Shown in pieces: positions 4,042 through 5,222 of a stretch of 5,222 bases of DNA. The position numbers and the translations under genes are program-made. The notes below the pieces were generated by a model. It worked only from the letters and a program-made list of their open reading frames with translations. It made no database searches and had not been told where the DNA came from. The stretch lies in contig JAATGK010000249.1 of assembly GCA_015654715.1 (NCBI GenBank), positions 1 through 5,222 of the forward strand, written 5' to 3'. The stretch's first letter is position 1. Each line of letters begins with the position of its first letter. The DNA comes from Alphaproteobacteria bacterium (GTDB lineage Bacteria; Pseudomonadota; Alphaproteobacteria; Micropepsales; Micropepsaceae).

Positions 4042-4695
4042 ATGAACAAAACGGTCGAACGGGTCCATCGCCTGTACACGCGGCATGAAGAGACCGCCGA
4101 CGCGGAGGTGCATGTGACTGGCGTTCTATTCGCTATCAACGCTTCGTTGTGGCTGCTCTCGCACGTCACCGGCCTGAACGTGGTGGTGTCGGTCACGATC
4201 TACTGCATCGGTCTGTTGGCCATGATCGGCTGTTCGGCCGCCTACAACATGATGCCGCATTCGCGTCCGTCGAAGACCATCCTCAGGCGCCTCGATCACT
4301 GCGCCATCTTTATCATGATCGCGGCGACCTATACCCCGTTCGCGGTCAACCGGCTGGGGGCAACCTCTGGCACCATCATCCTGTCGGTGGTCTGGTTCTG
4401 CGCCACGGTTGGGGTGGTGATGAAGCTGGTGTGGCCGCGCCGTTTCGAATGGCTGTCGCTCGGGCTTTACCTCGCCATGGGCTGGGTGATCGTCACCGTG
4501 ATCCTGCCACTGTCGGCGTCGCTGGCCCATGTCAACTTCTGGCTTCTGATGGCGGGCGGCATCGTCTATTCGGTGGGCGTGGTTTTCTACGTGATGGAGC
4601 GCATCCCTTATCACCGCGCCATCTGGCACGCTTTCGTGCTGGCCGCGGCAGTGCTGCAGTTCGGCTCGATCTGGGGTGAGTTCGTCAGCCGGTAA
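4042..4695 (+). CDS. Hemolysin III / PAQR-family seven-helix membrane protein (TrhA-like)
   Basis: 217 residues with about seven hydrophobic helices: roughly 25-43, 47-67, 86-105, 111-130, 137-157, 163-185 and 192-213. Family signatures are E-x-H at 22-24, S-x-x-x at 65-69, L-D-H at 84-86 followed by the hallmark A-T-Y-T-P-F (95-100), and I-P-Y-x-x-A-I-W-H-A-F-V-L at 188-200. Bacterial members (TrhA/YqfA, COG1272) are linked to membrane lipid and energy homeostasis; 'hemolysin' is a historical name. Relative to the usual metal site of this superfamily (S-x3-H, D, H-x3-H), position 69 is Asn and 192 is Arg, while D85 and H196 remain. ATG 4042 has GGAG 7 nt upstream; GTG 4036 is less likely. 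The promoter lies in repeat copy 2. Its stop is 2 bp from that of the convergent gloB. Confidence 0.92.
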   Translation: MNKTVERVHRLYTRHEETADAEVHVTGVLFAINASLWLLSHVTGLNVVVSVTIYCIGLLAMIGCSAAYNMMPHSRPSKTILRRLDHCAIFIMIAATYTPFAVNRLGATSGTIILSVVWFCATVGVVMKLVWPRRFEWLSLGLYLAMGWVIVTVILPLSASLAHVNFWLLMAGGIVYSVGVVFYVMERIPYHRAIWHAFVLAAAVLQFGSIWGEFVSR

Positions 4696-4697
4696 TT

Positions 4698-5222
4698 TCA
4701 GAAATTATCCTTGCGGCGACGGATTTCGGCGAACACCGTGGCATCGTCGGCTTTGGCGAGGCCGATCGTGGCACGGATTTCCACCGAGTGGGTGCGCAAG
4801 AACGGATTGGTCGCTTTCTCGCGGCCGATAGTCGACGGCACGGTGAACTTGCCCGCAGCGCGTAACGCTTCCACCTCGTGCAGCCGCGCCTGCAAATCGG
4901 CGTTGCCAGGTTCCAGGCTCAGCGCGAAGCGGGCATTGGCAAGCGTGTATTCGTGGCCGCAATAGACCGCGGTGTCGTCGGCGAGCGCCGCGATCTTGGT
5001 GAGGCTCGCCAGCATCATCTCGGCCGAGCCCTCGAACAGCCGGCCGCAGCCCATGACGAACATCGTATCGCCGGTGAACACCGCCGACCCGAACACATAC
5101 GCCACGGCGCCACGCGTATGCGCCGGCACCTCCAGCACCTGGACCTTGATGTCGCCGAACTGCCAGCCATGTTCCTCGTCGACGCCGGTGTCGATCGCCG
5201 GGATGCGGCTGCGGTCCTTCTC
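4698..5222 (-). CDS. gloB: Hydroxyacylglutathione hydrolase (glyoxalase II), N-terminus outside window
   Basis: 174 C-terminal residues of a family protein normally about 255 long; the frame runs open through the window edge, so the N-terminal T-H-x-H-x-D-H motif is not seen. Glyoxalase II hydrolyses S-lactoylglutathione to lactate and glutathione, the last step of methylglyoxal detoxification in the cytoplasm. Numbered from the edge, visible parts are V-P-A-H-T-R-G-A (33-40, metal His36), F-T-G-D-T-M-F (49-55, bridging Asp52), G-C-G-R-L-F-E-G (58-65), Y-C-G-H-E-Y-T (87-93, metal His90), and the glutathione-binding C-terminal part with K-A-T-N-P-F-L-R. The usual P-G-H-T-x-G-H reads P-A-H-T-R-G-A, but the metal ligand is kept. 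GTG 5138 inside the frame is not a start. No terminator fits between it and the convergent PAQR gene. Confidence 0.94.
   Translation of the reverse strand, partial: EKDRSRIPAIDTGVDEEHGWQFGDIKVQVLEVPAHTRGAVAYVFGSAVFTGDTMFVMGCGRLFEGSAEMMLASLTKIAALADDTAVYCGHEYTLANARFALSLEPGNADLQARLHEVEALRAAGKFTVPSTIGREKATNPFLRTHSVEIRATIGLAKADDATVFAEIRRRKDNF

Noticed and set aside
4149..4679. Second plus-strand frame of 176 codons within the PAQR gene
   Set aside because: It is an out-of-frame shadow; the overlapping frame encodes seven helices with family signatures.
1..5222. CRISPR array, tRNA, rRNA, transposase, or toxin-antitoxin or defence module
   Set aside because: Nothing of the kind is visible. The palindromes are not evenly spaced direct repeats, no cloverleaf is apparent, and no gene carries the relevant motifs.

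Overview
The window looks like chromosomal DNA of an alphaproteobacterium, most likely Hyphomicrobiales/Rhizobiales-like. Three things point that way: high G+C coding DNA, a sigma-70 C-terminus of alphaproteobacterial type, and intergenic DNA rich in several families of short palindromic repeats. The exact genus cannot be told from the sequence. The genes are ordinary chromosomal genes in mixed orientations. I see no tRNA, rRNA, CRISPR array, transposase, phage or defence module.

Layout, left to right. (1) 1-533: the 3' part of an rpoD-like primary sigma factor gene, cut by an in-frame TAA at 96-98. That stop is followed at once by an ATG which opens a 144-residue frame holding regions 3 and 4. 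(2) 557-606 and 1048-1097: two copies of a double-hairpin, G-rich-tailed repeat flanking a small, highly charged DUF6481-like gene (656-1039). (3) 1127-1747 (-): an HD-domain phosphohydrolase of the YfbR/HDDC2 type, with a hairpin just upstream of its ribosome binding site. (4) 1748-2450: about 700 bases with no convincing gene but with three REP-like palindromes. (5) 2451-2639 (+): a small unrecognised protein with a G-N-R-N-A-x-K-x-G motif. Its stop codon overlaps that of the convergent gene 2636-3286 (-), a secreted or periplasmic cyclophilin. (6) 3533-3814 (+): a 93-residue protein I do not recognise, lying between two outward-facing copies of a 78-bp repeat. (7) 4042-4695 (+): a seven-helix hemolysin III/PAQR membrane protein. 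It converges, with 2 bp between stops, on (8) 4698-5222 (-): the C-terminal two thirds of glyoxalase II (gloB).

The genes do not form one pathway. The coherent structure is in the intergenic DNA. The clearest new-looking item is the 78-bp gapless inverted repeat (62/78 identical by eye). One copy ends 34 nt before the cyclophilin start and the other 36 nt before the PAQR start, and in the second copy the repeat's outer end forms an extended TATAAT -10 box. The other standout is the interrupted rpoD: a decaying extra copy, a sequence error or, less likely, a genuinely split sigma factor. Changes at usually near-invariant positions on both sides of the stop favour decay.
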